64,000 nucleotides of DNA, from positions 496,001-560,000 of the forward strand of contig JAHLKI010000001.1 in NCBI GenBank assembly GCA_025602905.1, given 5' to 3'. Below the pieces are notes generated by a model, which was not told the DNA's origin, did no database searches, and saw nothing but the letters and a program-made list of their open reading frames with translations. The position numbers and the translations under genes were made by a program. The stretch's first letter is position 1, and the number at the start of each line of letters is the position of its first letter. This document shows, piece by piece, positions 45,501 to 56,275 of the stretch. This DNA is from Phlyctochytrium arcticum. Its lineage: Eukaryota; Chytridiomycota; Chytridiomycetes; Chytridiales; Chytridiaceae.

Positions 45501-47527
45501 TCCGCAGTTCAGTGACCGAAATGGACCGAATCGCAAAGCGTTTGCTTTTGAGTGATGGGTCCTTCATCAAGTAAGCGCCCAGTTTGTATCTTGCCTGAAA
45601 ATTGCGACTTGTCTTAAAATTTTGCCCTTTACAGCTATGATTACATGATTCTTGCGCCTGGTATGCAGTTTTCAGCTGCCAATCTTAATCCTGAGCTGGG
45701 AAACGCGGGAGGAGTTGGTGTTTTCAATTTAGACAGCGTGGAGGACATTGGCGATCTGCTTCATCCGCTTGTGCGCGACACCATGCGTTCCAAAGTCGTT
45801 GTGTAGGATCGTAACCGAAGGAATGATGCTGACAAGCAGACTAAAGCTAGTTTGTTTTGCAGGTATGGTCGTCATTTACAAGCGTACGCCGGCATTCAAG
45901 GTATAGACGCTGTCTGCGAAACAAATGAGCAGTATTCTCAACCGGAATTGCAGAGATTATCAAGCATAACATCTCGCCGGATCGTATAGTTTTGGTTGTG
46001 CCCCCACTGCGTCGCCCTACAAGTTGCTTCAACAACCCAACAATCGATACTAAGGTTAGCATTTTTAATGCCAAACAAGATGTCCAGCCATGTTATTAAA
46101 TTACGCACGCAGATGCATGCCATATTGGAAACGATGGGGGTCAAAATTTATCGAGGATACGCGCTCCATAAGTGGGAGGAGACGCAAGGACATATGAGCG
46201 AGTTACAGATTAAGGTAAAAAAATCCCATCAACAACTTCCTCTCCCACCAGTTGTCTGATACTGGCTCAATAGTGTAAAGCCAATGGAGAACGAACTCTG
46301 CTTCCAAATGTTGGGGCGTTCTTCTACGCGGACGAAAAATCAGTGGCACCAGCGGCTTTTAAGGCCATCAATGACAGTTGTCTGGTCTTTGACGGTCGTC
46401 TTGTTGTTGACAAGTATTTTCACACGCAGGATGAGTTCATGTACAGATGCGTGTGATATATAGACGACGGCAAACTAACATGCATATAATCAGATATGCG
46501 GCGGGCACTATCACCAAGTATTCAAGCCGATATCAGACACATTGGCTTCAGGAATTTGCGGACTCGCGGGAGGTTGGACATAGAGTAAGTGTCACCGTAT
46601 CCACCGATCTCCGATTTCGCTCATTTTATGTGTAGCTGGCGGATCTTTTGATGCCGCGTTTTGATGCAACATGCCTTCCAAATTTCCTAGTCGATGACGA
46701 TGAAGTTCTACGATTCCATGAGGCGAAAAAGACTCTTGTCGTCTTGCCAGGTACGTTGCTCTCCAGACGACTTTTCCCCGCAATGTGCGTATAACATGGG
46801 ACAATCAATTTAGGGAATTTACAGTACTTTCACTATGATGTGCCACGACTTCCTGGCGACACGCTCGAGCACCGCGCGAAACTTCCAACATATGTGCGTT
46901 TCATACAATTGCGGACTTTATGACGTGCTTTTTTCCAACATGGGCAATTTGTAGGGACGCGACCTTCTTATAGATAATCTGGACGCTGCCAGTGCGAAAG
47001 GAACGTACTTCCGCATACATATAGACCCGTTGGGCTACATTCGGTCCATGACATACCTGGGAGACAAGCGACTGCCGATTGAGAATATGCAAAGCCTGTA
47101 CGGGATGCACGAGAAGTATCTCAACCGCTTGGCATCTCGGTTTGATGAGGGAATCATCAGCGACTTTATCACGTAAATTTGATTTGACTTCTTGCCGCGA
47201 AGATTTGCTGGTCAACATCTCACACATACAAAAACTAGATTTTTCGAAGAGCCTTGGGCCCTCCCTATATTCTACGACCAATTCTCTGCATTTATGGCTA
47301 GTCTTCAACAAGATTTACTCGCAACCAGAAAACTGAGCGACCAGGGCGACGAAATCGGTGAGATCATGGCCACGTTGGCCGAATATGCCGACAACAAGGA
47401 AGAAATCAGTGGAACGGAAAAACGCCAATTGTATCAAGCATTCGATAATGCGCCAGGCCGACGGATGTTTGACAAACGAGTCTTTGATTTTCTTTTGGAA
47501 ACTCAGGTCTACAAGTCATACCCTTGA
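42583..47527 (+). CDS. CFAP61: Cilia- and flagella-associated protein 61 (CFAP61)
   Basis: CFAP61 is a calmodulin/spoke-associated complex subunit needed for radial spoke 3 and motility. The gene is split into about 20 exons by short introns; the first six are clear (42583-42710, 42771-42963, 43024-43431, 43485-43568, 43625-43727, 43785-44337), later edges are only partly resolved. Seen: N-terminal LLRRAESRDVSAIEKLI, acetyltransferase-like region with FKIRNAKVEDADDLVPMFKK and DGEVVGFMTFNRK, a Ser/Pro-rich insert, NAFCISLFSIADQYA and DFVRAAFVHLFPELDYCVV, and a Rossmann-like part with TRIVVVGGSDVGLAFIERL and YDYMILAPGMQF. C-terminal blocks are GTYFRIHIDPLGYIRSMTYL and FDNAPGRRMFDKRVFDFLLE. The terminal exon ends at 47527. 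Family assignment is firm. Confidence 0.9.
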
Positions 47528-47987
47528 AAACAGAACATGTTGAATGGATGCTAATTAAAGCAAGTTTATTTCCAATACATATTAAAGCTCAGGAATGTTT
47601 ACCAGCTTTACCTAAACCTTATACAAATTTAAACGCTAAGCCATGCGAAGCAACTATTTTTAACTTTGAATGTCTTTTTAGTTTTTCGGTCGACGGTTGA
47701 GCATGGCGAAGAACGTCTTCCTCCACCAGCCCGGCTCACAAAAGTCTTATTTACCAATTTCCCACGCAAACGTGAATAGGGACACTGTCAAACCCAAACA
47801 TGGTTATTAAATCGACTTTAACTTACAGTTTCCCTGAGCAAAACTTTTTTCGAATACTGTCGCTTCACGTACCCATTAATCACTGACCGTCTTCCGATTG
47901 AGACTTTTTGGCACGAACCTCCGCCGACAAGTAACAATCATTTTGGTACTCTTTGCACAGCGTCCGAGGGCGAGAGCATTTGACAAC
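47528..47987. other. Spacer upstream of the membrane-protein gene
   Basis: A 460-bp AT-rich gap. Its second half (about 47738-47870) recurs with changes at 49671-49800, before the decayed second copy of the gene, so the duplication included the promoter. Confidence 0.5.
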
Positions 47988-49338
47988 ATGGCGTACAACT
48001 ATATTCCTGGACTATGGATTGCCATGTGGATTTTGGCCATCCTCCTCCTCTTAACAAGCATATTCGGCTTGATGATTGCGGTCCGGGCAGCCTACCACCA
48101 AGTAGGCCTACCCACCATGCTATTCGTGCTGGATTGCACAATTTGCACGATTTACGCTGCCAGCTTTCTATTATTCCTGTACTCTGAACAAATACGAAGA
48201 CTGCCGAATGCCACACCACAAGACATGGAGCGGGGAGATAATATGACGAGGTGTTTGCTCATGTACATGTATTTCCTACAGGATATCGGAATCTACATTT
48301 ATTGCATGTAAGATTCTTTTTCAGACTCATTTGCATGATCTACGACTTACCCGGATATAGCCTCATATTGAACCTGTTCCGAAAGGTTCGAAGGTTGATA
48401 CCGTTCCCTTCCAGAGTTCTTATGGTTCTGCATGTCATCACCATTTGCATATTTACGCCGGCCACGGCGGTAGCGTTGATTCGCCTCATCCGGAACGTGT
48501 ATTCGCCAAATGATAGTTTGTTTTACCTCTACAACTACGTCCTTGCGCAGGTGAGAAATCAGTCATTTATCGAATGCTGGATAGCTGGCTCAGCCTTTTT
48601 TGTTGTTTATGGCAGGTACGGACATTTTGGTGTTGCGGTCTGGACTTAACACTGTCGTGGCGTCTCTACCGTTTCATATGCAATCTGCACAATGATTTCA
48701 AAGAAGGCCCGAAAAAGTCATCTTCAGCCAGCAAACTAGCACAATTTATTACCCGACCGATCAAAGCCGCTGTCAACTCTGCTATTGGGTCGGGGGCACC
48801 GGCTCTACCAACTGTAGTCGAAGCAAACTCATCTCCCGAGTTGTCGATGGGACCCAAATCTGATCTCGAATCTGAAGCCACGGACACAATGGAACGGCCC
48901 GCAGACCGTATTACCCTCAAGCAGCAGGCATCCGATCCGTCAAACTTCACTCCCCCTTCAGATTCATCCGACCAAAACAACTCTCCTCCGATCAATAGTT
49001 TGCAGACTCCCCGGGAGTGGCGTCAGGCCAAATTGGCCGAATCCCGACGATGGACGATCCTGGCCGTTTCGGTCCTCACCGTCGTCATGACTATGGGCGC
49101 ATCAGCGTCCGTCGTCCAAGTTATGTGGGACCCATTTAGTCAAGGCGCAGTAGTCGCCAAAGTCCTTTCCTGCTTTGCAAATCCGCTGGTGCTCCTGACC
49201 TACCCGGCATTTGTGCGGGGAACAGAGTGCCTGTTGAGCGCGAGTACGCTGCCCCCGCGCGTCGTGCCTCGCGGGTGGTCTCATAAGTTTATACTGGGAG
49301 TATCGCAGCCTGGAGGGCAATATTCTGGGCATATGTGA
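47988..49338 (+). CDS. Multi-pass membrane protein, function unknown
   Basis: Three exons (47988-48307, 48325-48550, 48616-49338; an unusually short first intron of 17 nt is implied by the chosen sites, so the exon 1/2 junction is uncertain) give about 422 aa. Hydrophobic segments: LWIAMWILAILLLLTSIFGL; TMLFVLDCTICTIYAASFLL; LMYMYFLQDIGIYIYC; VLMVLHVITICIFTPATAVA; a less certain one near WCCGLDLTLSW; TILAVSVLTVVMTMGASAS; and VLSCFANPLVLLTYPAFV. A hydrophilic Ser/Pro/Asn-rich stretch of about 100 residues separates the last two from the rest, suggesting a cytoplasmic loop. A seven-helix receptor-like layout is possible, but no family motif is recognised. A decayed tandem copy follows. Confidence 0.6.
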
Positions 49339-49670
49339 TATTGAAGCTCAATAGATTTTTTGTAACTGTACACAGATGTCAATTTGGCGTGATTTTATTA
49401 CATGGCATTACTTTCATTTCACTTCTCGCAGTGTGCTCACTTTGCTACATCGCCCTGGCTTGGGCCTACTCATGGTATAAGTGCAGCTCAAAGAGATATG
49501 TAATGCCAAGAGGGCCGAGCGCGTCACCGACATCCACCCTTGCTATGTATACTGTTTGCACATTGGCACAAAAAGCGGAAAGGAACTCTATATGAAACAT
49601 TCGAAATACAAGGTTGGTCAAAAAAGAATAGAGTCGAACTTGGTAGAGTGTAATTGAGCATTCACTGTTC

Positions 49671-50645
49671 TCAAAAGGTCTTATTTACCAAATTCCCACG
49701 CAAAACCTGAGTTGGCACACTGTCAAACCCACAAACAAACATGGTATTGAATCGCTGCGCTATGTATTTTAGCCTTACACTTTCTCTGATTTTTTCGAGT
49801 GCTGCCGCATTTCCCATGTGACGCTTGGTGTCTTCCAATTCAGAGCCTTTCCAGCCTTTAGCAATTCTTTTTGCAATCTGCATAATGAATTTGAAGGATG
49901 GCGAGGACCAATTCAGAGCCTTTCCTGCGCCTTTAGCAATTCTTTTTGCAATCTGCATAATGAATTTGAAGGATGGCGAGGAAAGGGAAGAAATCTGTTA
50001 CCATCCGACTCCAATCTACTGCGCAGAAAACAGCGCAGTTTTTCCACTCTATTATGGGTCCGGGAGGTCTACCTACTGTGTTGAAAGCAAACTCAAATCC
50101 CCCGAGTTGTCGATGGAGCCCAAGCTTGATCTCGTATCTGAAGTCCCAGACACAATCAAAATGGGAACTGTCGTCGTGAGTGTTGGTTCATCTAGTCAAG
50201 GCGCCGTGGTCGCCAAAGTCATTTTTTGCCTTTTCGAATCCGCTGGCTACCCGTCCTTTGTGCCGGGGGGGCCAGAGTGCATGTTTGAGGGGCAATATCT
50301 GTGAAATGAGGCCTCATAGTTATTTTTCTTATTGTAGAAACATGTCAACTTGACTTTCTTTCAAAATACGCCATGACCTTCATGCCGCTCGAAATGATAC
50401 GCAAGGGTACCAGATTTGCGCGGTACTGTGTTGATTCACCCTGCTCCTCCCGTATACCACGTACAAATCAGCGTACAAACTTGCACATGACCTGCGCAAA
50501 TGAACTTTTCAAAACATTCGAAATTGCAAGGTTGGTCAAAAATGGCACAAGAGTAAAGTCAAACTTGGTAGAGTGTATGTATTGGAGATTACTGTTACGA
50601 TGGGCGCCCAAAAAAAATCTAAGAATAAAAATATGTGGGTTATGA
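49671..50645 (+). pseudogene. Decayed tandem copy of the membrane-protein gene
   Basis: The 49671-49800 segment repeats the upstream region of the intact gene. Later parts align with its coding 3' half: FAICIMNLKDGEE resembles FICNLHNDFKEGP, then KANSNPP, a frameshift, ELSMEPKLDLVSEVPDTI, SSQGAVVAKVIFCLFESAG and PSFVPGGPECMFEGQYL. The first four membrane segments are missing, and frames are broken. The 3' flank (ACATTCGAAAT...AAGGTTGGTCAAAAA near 50514-50545) matches 49597-49625, so the unit was duplicated with its flank and then decayed. Confidence 0.75.
49835..49982 (+). repeat. Two-copy 73/75-bp tandem repeat inside the decayed gene copy
   Basis: Copies start CCAATTCAGAGCCTTTCC at 49835 and 49908 and each ends in GAATTTGAAGGATGGCGAGGA. 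They differ by a 3-bp insertion (CCTGCGCC versus CCAGCC) and little else, so this duplication is younger than the gene duplication around it. Confidence 0.85.
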
Positions 50646-50703
50646 AATGACTATGAGAAATCTTGTCTAATGATACGAGGAAAGAGGAATGTCAGGGGAA
50701 GCC

Positions 50704-52977
50704 CTATGCCAGGAGAACGGCCGCACCAGCCAAAGCCGCAACCGCTCCAGCGGCCAGACCAGATGGGAGACCGCCAGCACTGGACTTTGCATCCGGAGTG
50801 ATGGTATCGGCCTGGTTCCAGGCCGCGTCTTCACCTGGATTTGAGGCACGAAGGTTGACGACGGCAGCCTCAACGACTGGGATTCCGCGGTTGTCAACCG
50901 CCCACAACATCCAGTTTCCAGGGGGTGCAATGTTGCTGTTGGGAGGAGCTTGTACGCGGAGTTTGTCTTTGCCAAAGTCGGTAATTTTTAGTTCGACGTG
51001 ACGCTGGTCGACGTTGAGGGTATGTGTGGAACTTCCGAATCGAATCATGCTGACGGAAGCAATGGTTTTGCCGGCGTCAGGGGTGGCGAAGGGGACAATG
51101 AATTGTTGGCCGTAGCGAACAGCTTTGGGGGCCGTGGCCAAGTCGAGTTGGACGCGGTTGGTGGCAGTGAAGTAGGGGGGTTGGTAGACCTCCATGCGCA
51201 GCTCATATGGGTCAACTTTGGGGTCGAGCAAGTTGTTGCAATCACTACCAGACAAAAGGACAGAGCCGTCTGTGCGGAGAACAGAGGCGGCGTGGTAGAG
51301 ACGAGGAACCTTGGCTTCGGCGCCGACCTTCCATCGCTCTTCTGGCTTGGTTGCCGATGGGTTAAAGAGAACAACCTTGTTGACGGGATCCGTTCCCATA
51401 CAATAACCGGCATCACCTCCCTGGTGACCCTTTCCGGAGCCGCCAAACATGGCAATCTTTCCATCAGGCAAGTTGATGGCCATGGGCTGCGAACGGGCCA
51501 ACGGCATCTCTTCCGGCTTCCATTGTGCGTTAGGTTCTTCGGGGTCAATGCTGTAGCACTTTTTGGTGGCAAGACAATCGGAACAGTTGTCATACCATGG
51601 GGACACACCACCGCCTTTAGCAAGATCCTGTTTGGCAGTCGTCATATCCGTACCACCACATATCCAAACTGATGTTTTGTAATTGTCTTGTGGGCGGAGG
51701 GGGTTCATCCAGTTGGTACCGGAAAAGGGGAAGCTGCGGTGCATGATACCGTCGTTGGGAAGACTGGTGGCGGGAGTTTCCGTCTTGGTTTCCGTGTTCA
51801 GGATAGAGGTCAGGTTTCCAGACAAGCTCCAGACATGGCCGGTTTTGGGGAGGACGTAAGCAATGGGGTACATGTTGACGGGAAAGGTCTTTGCCAGAAT
51901 GTCGACTGGCACAGGCTTATCCAGAGTGGAGGTGGCCGTGCGAAAGATTTCGTAGGTGGGGTTGTCGGCCAGATTTGAGCCAGGTTCATAGTAGATCTTT
52001 TGGCCTCCCAGAATCATGACATCTTCGTTGGCAAGGGTGACGGCTGTGGGGTACCACCGACCAGTGTAGTTTTTCCAGTTTCCGGGTCCATCCATATAGG
52101 GCATTTGAGCAACCTTGGTTAAAGCACCGTTTTTGTAGATTCGCACATCCCGACGTCCGTCACTGGTGATGCGCTCGCCATTGATGCCCAAGGGAGACTC
52201 AAACTTTGAGTCACCACCGGCAACCAACAGTGATCCATCACCCATCTGTGCAATCGCGTTACAAAACGCATATCTGAAAATCTCACATTAGGAAGTTTCT
52301 CATACGACTTACACATCCTCAAACAATCTACTCACCCTTGATCTCCATCGAAAATGCGTCGTTTGAGCTCAAACGTCTTTTTCTTGAGATCGTACTCAGC
52401 GACATCGGTCAGAAATCCTGCAATCTTGGCGTTTGGGTTGATCACGTAGAAACCAGATGCAACGGCCTGGTCGGCAAGAGCATCGTTGGCGGTGTTGTTA
52501 AAGTAATTGGGGTTGGGTTTGACGCCAGATGTTTCGTTGATGAAGCGCTTCCATGGATTTGGGAGTTCGCGGAAACGCTCAGAGAGGAAAAACTTGTCGT
52601 CGGGCAAAATGGCCAGATGAACTAATAGAAAAATTGACACATTTGGTTAATACATTTTCTCAATTTCAAGGCTCCGTTTTCAGGCTCCGTCTTGCGAGTT
52701 AATTATTTGGCAAATAAGGTTGTACCACCCCAACCAAAACCTCCACGTTTTTCCGTAGGACCCTTTCCGACATTTCCAACATTTCGACCAGCATTGGCAG
52801 CCAGACACACTCGGGTACACTCAGGCGAAAGAATAAAAGATACTTACTTCCAACCACACCCGAGTTGTCCGTGACAATGTCGAAGCGGCCGCCGTCCGTG
52901 GGGGGTGCTTGGGCGCGGACAGCAGGAGCAGCCAGGACGGCGAGGGCCAAGGCCGCACTGCGAAGCGCAATATGCAT
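50704..52977 (-). CDS. Glyoxal oxidase-like copper radical oxidase (AA5), GPI-anchored
   Basis: Secreted copper radical oxidases oxidise aldehydes and release hydrogen peroxide. Three exons (52977-52848, 52621-52336, 52273-50704) give 618 aa. Residues 1-23 are a signal peptide (MHIALRSAALALAVLAAPA...). Seen: GVVGIHLAILPDDKFFL, YAFCNAIAQMGDGSLLVAGG with the candidate crosslink Cys, GRWYPTAVTLANEDVMILGG with the candidate Tyr, MFGGSGKGHQGG, PRLYHAASVLRTDGSVLLSG with the axial Tyr-His, and STHTLNVDQRHVEL with the third copper-ligand His in the C-terminal E-set domain. The order matches fungal glyoxal oxidases. A C-terminal Ala/Gly/Leu-rich hydrophobic tail (GLAAGAVAALAGAAVLLA) suggests a GPI anchor. 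The protein looks active; the substrate is not readable from sequence. Confidence 0.9.
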
Positions 52978-53609
52978 GGTGACAGTTTTTGGCGGCAGGT
53001 AAAGAGGAAGTTACGCTGGGGGTCAGCGGAGGGGGAATGCCGGTCGTTGGGCGGTTTTTATAGGTCGCTGTGTTAGCGGCCGAAAGGCGGCGCGCCGACG
53101 TGAAGCAGCGTGATTCACCTATTCTCAGCACTCAGCGCCCCGCTCGCTGCTCGATCGACTTCCGGACCCGCCTCAACTTTATGCCCATCAACTCTAAAAA
53201 TACTTTCGCGGCGCCTTCCAGCACACAATACGCTATGCATCCTTTGTTATTTCTTGCCCAGATTTTAGGGGTCTACTCTATCTGATACATCCCTCTAATA
53301 CATGCCCTACCACTAACCTCGAAGTCTGCGTCTGCGATCGGAGTAGGAGTAATAAATCGCTCGCACTGCCACTGCTGCGCACGGTACGGAGGTCTGACTT
53401 TGTGCAACACGACTTGGAATTTCACGCGAATTCCGCAGTCTTATCAGCGTGACTCGAAAGTGTTTGGTTTGACTCCTTTGCGACGCGTTGACGCGTTGAG
53501 CGAGGAGGTTTGCGAAGGTTGGGATGCTGCCGGCCAGAAGCATTGAAAATCAGTCATGAGAATGGGTCCTGGACGAATGTCTGGATCTTGACCTGTCGCG
53601 TCGCCTTCT
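52978..53609. other. Spacer between glyoxal oxidase start and ZRSR2-like stop
   Basis: This 632-bp stretch should hold the glyoxal oxidase promoter (a TTTTTATAGG TATA-like sequence lies at about 53055). The part near 53444-53540 is 3' flank of the ZRSR2-like gene. No other gene is seen. Confidence 0.4.
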
Positions 53610-55524
53610 TCAAGACCGTTCAGACGGAGATCGCGACCGCTTCCGTTTGCGGCGGGATGATGACTGGTGTCGGTCGCCCGATGTAGCAGACGATGATGTC
53701 CCATGTGAGCTTCGTCTAGGAGAAGTTGCAGACGACGAATGGCTGCGATGGTGGTGGTAGTGGTAGTGGTGGTGGTGCTGTCGCGGGGAACAGGATGGGG
53801 ATTCAGATTGATGGGCTGCCGATGACGATGAGGGGGATGATACTGGGAGTGATGAACGCAATGTCGCGTCGCGCGGCAGATGTACATTGGTCTGAGAAGG
53901 CGGGTCTCTGCTGATGCTCCTACTGCCAACAAGAGCGGTATCGGGCACAGCTGTTGCCGTCAGCTGACGGTCTATTGCACGTATAGAAGCACTGGTGTAC
54001 GGATGCAAAAGACTGCAGGTCTCCAAACTTTTGCACTTGCCCTTTAGGAAAGCAGCTATGAACACATTAAGATGAACTCAAATCAATGAACCATCTGAGC
54101 GAAATAGACTGCTCGAAAAACATACCGCAGATGGCCTTGTCCCATCTTAACTCTGGCACAACGATGCAGGTCAGTCGTCGGCCACCATAATACCGATTGT
54201 GCATCAGTGTTTGAGCGCGTGAAGCAGCTTCCTCGGATGCGTACTGCGCATACACATTGCCTCGCAGGTGCGGGCTCTTATTTTGGCACACTTTGAGGGC
54301 TTTCAGGCCCGGAAAACGACTAAACTCGGCGTAAACATCTTGGTAAAACTCTACAATGTATTCCATCTCGCTGATCTGCCGACGTGATCCCTGTCAGTAC
54401 ATACCTCAAACTGAAAATCTTAACTTTTGTAGACCCACCTGAACTTGGGAATGTGCGTCCTGTTCGGTCGGGGGGTATGTAGACATGTTGGGTATCAAGA
54501 GCGTTGTTTTAACTGTCGGTTCCGGGTGTACGCGCATACAAGCAACGGGTCCCAATCGACAGCTTCCAGTCTGCATGTAAAAAGCACAGTTCCATTGCTT
54601 CTGCTATTATGTCAAACAGTCTCTTAGCAGGCATGCCCTTAAAAATGAAATGAAACCAAGTATTCCATACCTGCACTTTAAACTCTGCTGTCAAAGAGTG
54701 CAAGGCAGACGTACTGGGTCCGTGGGAAACCGGCTTCCTTGTGCCCAATGGTACTATATTGCGTACTCGCATTTCTTCCAAAACCTTGGCGGCGGCAATG
54801 CGGCCAGCCTCAAGTGCCTTGCTTTCCCCAGTTTGAGATTTGGGTCCGTAATGTCCAGGAGCTGGGCGATATTTTTCGGATGGGTGCTCATACCCATCAC
54901 TCTTCATTTGAGTCACCACTGCAGACCACTCATCCTATCGTTAACCCAAACCCATAAGTTTCTTGGTTATGGTATCTCCTCCGAGTCTTCAAAACTCACC
55001 TGGATGTGCTGTCTGGCCACCTTGCGTTCCTCCTGGCCCCGTTCCACTAATCGACGAGCTTGATTCTCAGCCTCGATCTCTCGTTCCCTCGCTTCCCATG
55101 CATCCTGTTGCTTCAATCTAAACATCCACATGAAGAGAAACGTCAAGTTAAGGAAATAAACATTTGGACACAAAGAAAACGGTTTGATATGTAGGATACG
55201 GGCTCAAGCCATCATTCTGATCTCTGTCATGTTAGCTATATACCTTTCCGCCTCAGCTTCCACTTTCTTGGTTTGTCGTAATGCAACCAGGACAGGATCA
55301 CTTGCCGCTATAAATCATTCGTTCATGAGCCCTGCCTTATATCTTGATGGGTCCCACTTACCTAGACGCCGTTTCTCGGCTCGGGTTTGGGCAACGGTTT
55401 GGCGGAGCCGGCTCCTGCGCTGCTTTCTAACCTGCCGGCGAAACTCTTTGCGGGGTAGGCGACATACTGCAGGTACGGTATGGTGTTGTTTTGGAGTTTG
55501 GGGTTTGGGAGATGGATCTGGCAT
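53610..55524 (-). CDS. ZRSR2: ZRSR2/Urp-type U2AF1-related splicing factor
   Basis: ZRSR proteins recognise 3' splice sites, chiefly for U12-type introns in animals and plants. Seven exons fit in phase: 55524-55362, 55307-55244, 55117-55000, 54934-54671, 54600-54439, 54375-54126 and 54055-53610, giving 488 aa. Seen: a basic N-terminal segment, a charged coiled coil (LKQQDAWEAREREIEAENQA), zinc finger 1 as C-x8-C-x6-C-x3-H in WNCAFYMQTGSCRLGPVACM, the U2AF-homology RRM with EMEYIVEFYQDVYAEFSRFP, HLRGNVYAQYASEEAASRAQ and YYGGRRLTCIVVPELRWDKA, then zinc finger 2 as C-x7-C-x5-C-x3-H (CAAFLKGKCKSLETCSLLH). An RS-like, His-rich tail ends in RRKRKRSRSPSERS. The long charged N-terminus favours ZRSR over U2AF35. 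Confidence 0.85.
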
Positions 55525-55887
55525 GGGTGGTCAAACGACCTCAACGACCTCGATGATCGGTTGCTTGTCAAACTCCGCCAGGTGGTTCAACGACACACAG
55601 TACTATTCACATCTCAAAATGGACGGCTTTTCATACAAGGACTTTGCATTTTGGAAAATAGTATCCCCTCTATAAACATTGATGACCATCAAGACCACTT
55701 CAGATCCTCCCAAATCCGTGCATTATAGGTCTCATGTTGCATGCAAGATCTGATCTCTTCTTTGCAGTACTTGGGAAGACAAATAGATTGAAAATAATAA
55801 AGTCGTCAAAACGATGTTCACGACCCAGACACTGTTTGAGCAAAAACAACAAGTCTCGGGAGTCTCGGTTGGGTCGCGAAAAATTCG
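55525..55887. other. Spacer between ZRSR2-like start and MULE
   Basis: A 363-bp gap holds the ZRSR2-like promoter and ends with the 8-bp AAAATTCG (55880-55887) that was duplicated on insertion of the transposon. Confidence 0.5.
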
Positions 55888-56070
55888 GAGAGCGCCTCGA
55901 ATGCACGGTGCCGATCGCTAAAATGCGGGGTTCTCCCACTGGGACGCGCTATATCCTTTTTAGGACAACTTTTTGTCTTTGTGCTGCCAGATGTGCTCCC
56001 AGAGCCTCTAAACCACGGTTTCGGACCTAGTTCTTCATCTGGGCGTCGTACGTTTAACAACTTTTCCCCG
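55888..56070. repeat. Left terminal inverted repeat of the MULE
   Basis: This matches the reverse complement of 59030-59212. The outer 88 bp is almost identical, and the inner part is only partly conserved. Confidence 0.85.
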
Positions 56071-56275
56071 TAACAATGTTTGTTTATGTTCATACACTTT
56101 TCACAATGTCCACAATTCGACAGATTTTTGCCAGACACACCCAACAACGATTATGATAACATTGAGAATGAAAAATTATGACAATAAATAGAACAGGTGG
56201 TCAAAGAGAAACAAGACAGCAACAAAAAAAGACAGATTGCCATAGCAACGAATGTTTATTACGGACGTCTACACT

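Noticed and set aside
50998..51672. 224-codon plus-strand frame
   Set aside because: It is antisense to glyoxal oxidase; shadow frame.
55949..55959. ATATCCTTTTT in the MULE terminal repeat, resembling an AT-AC minor intron donor
   Set aside because: It is part of an inverted repeat present at both ends and not next to a coding exon.
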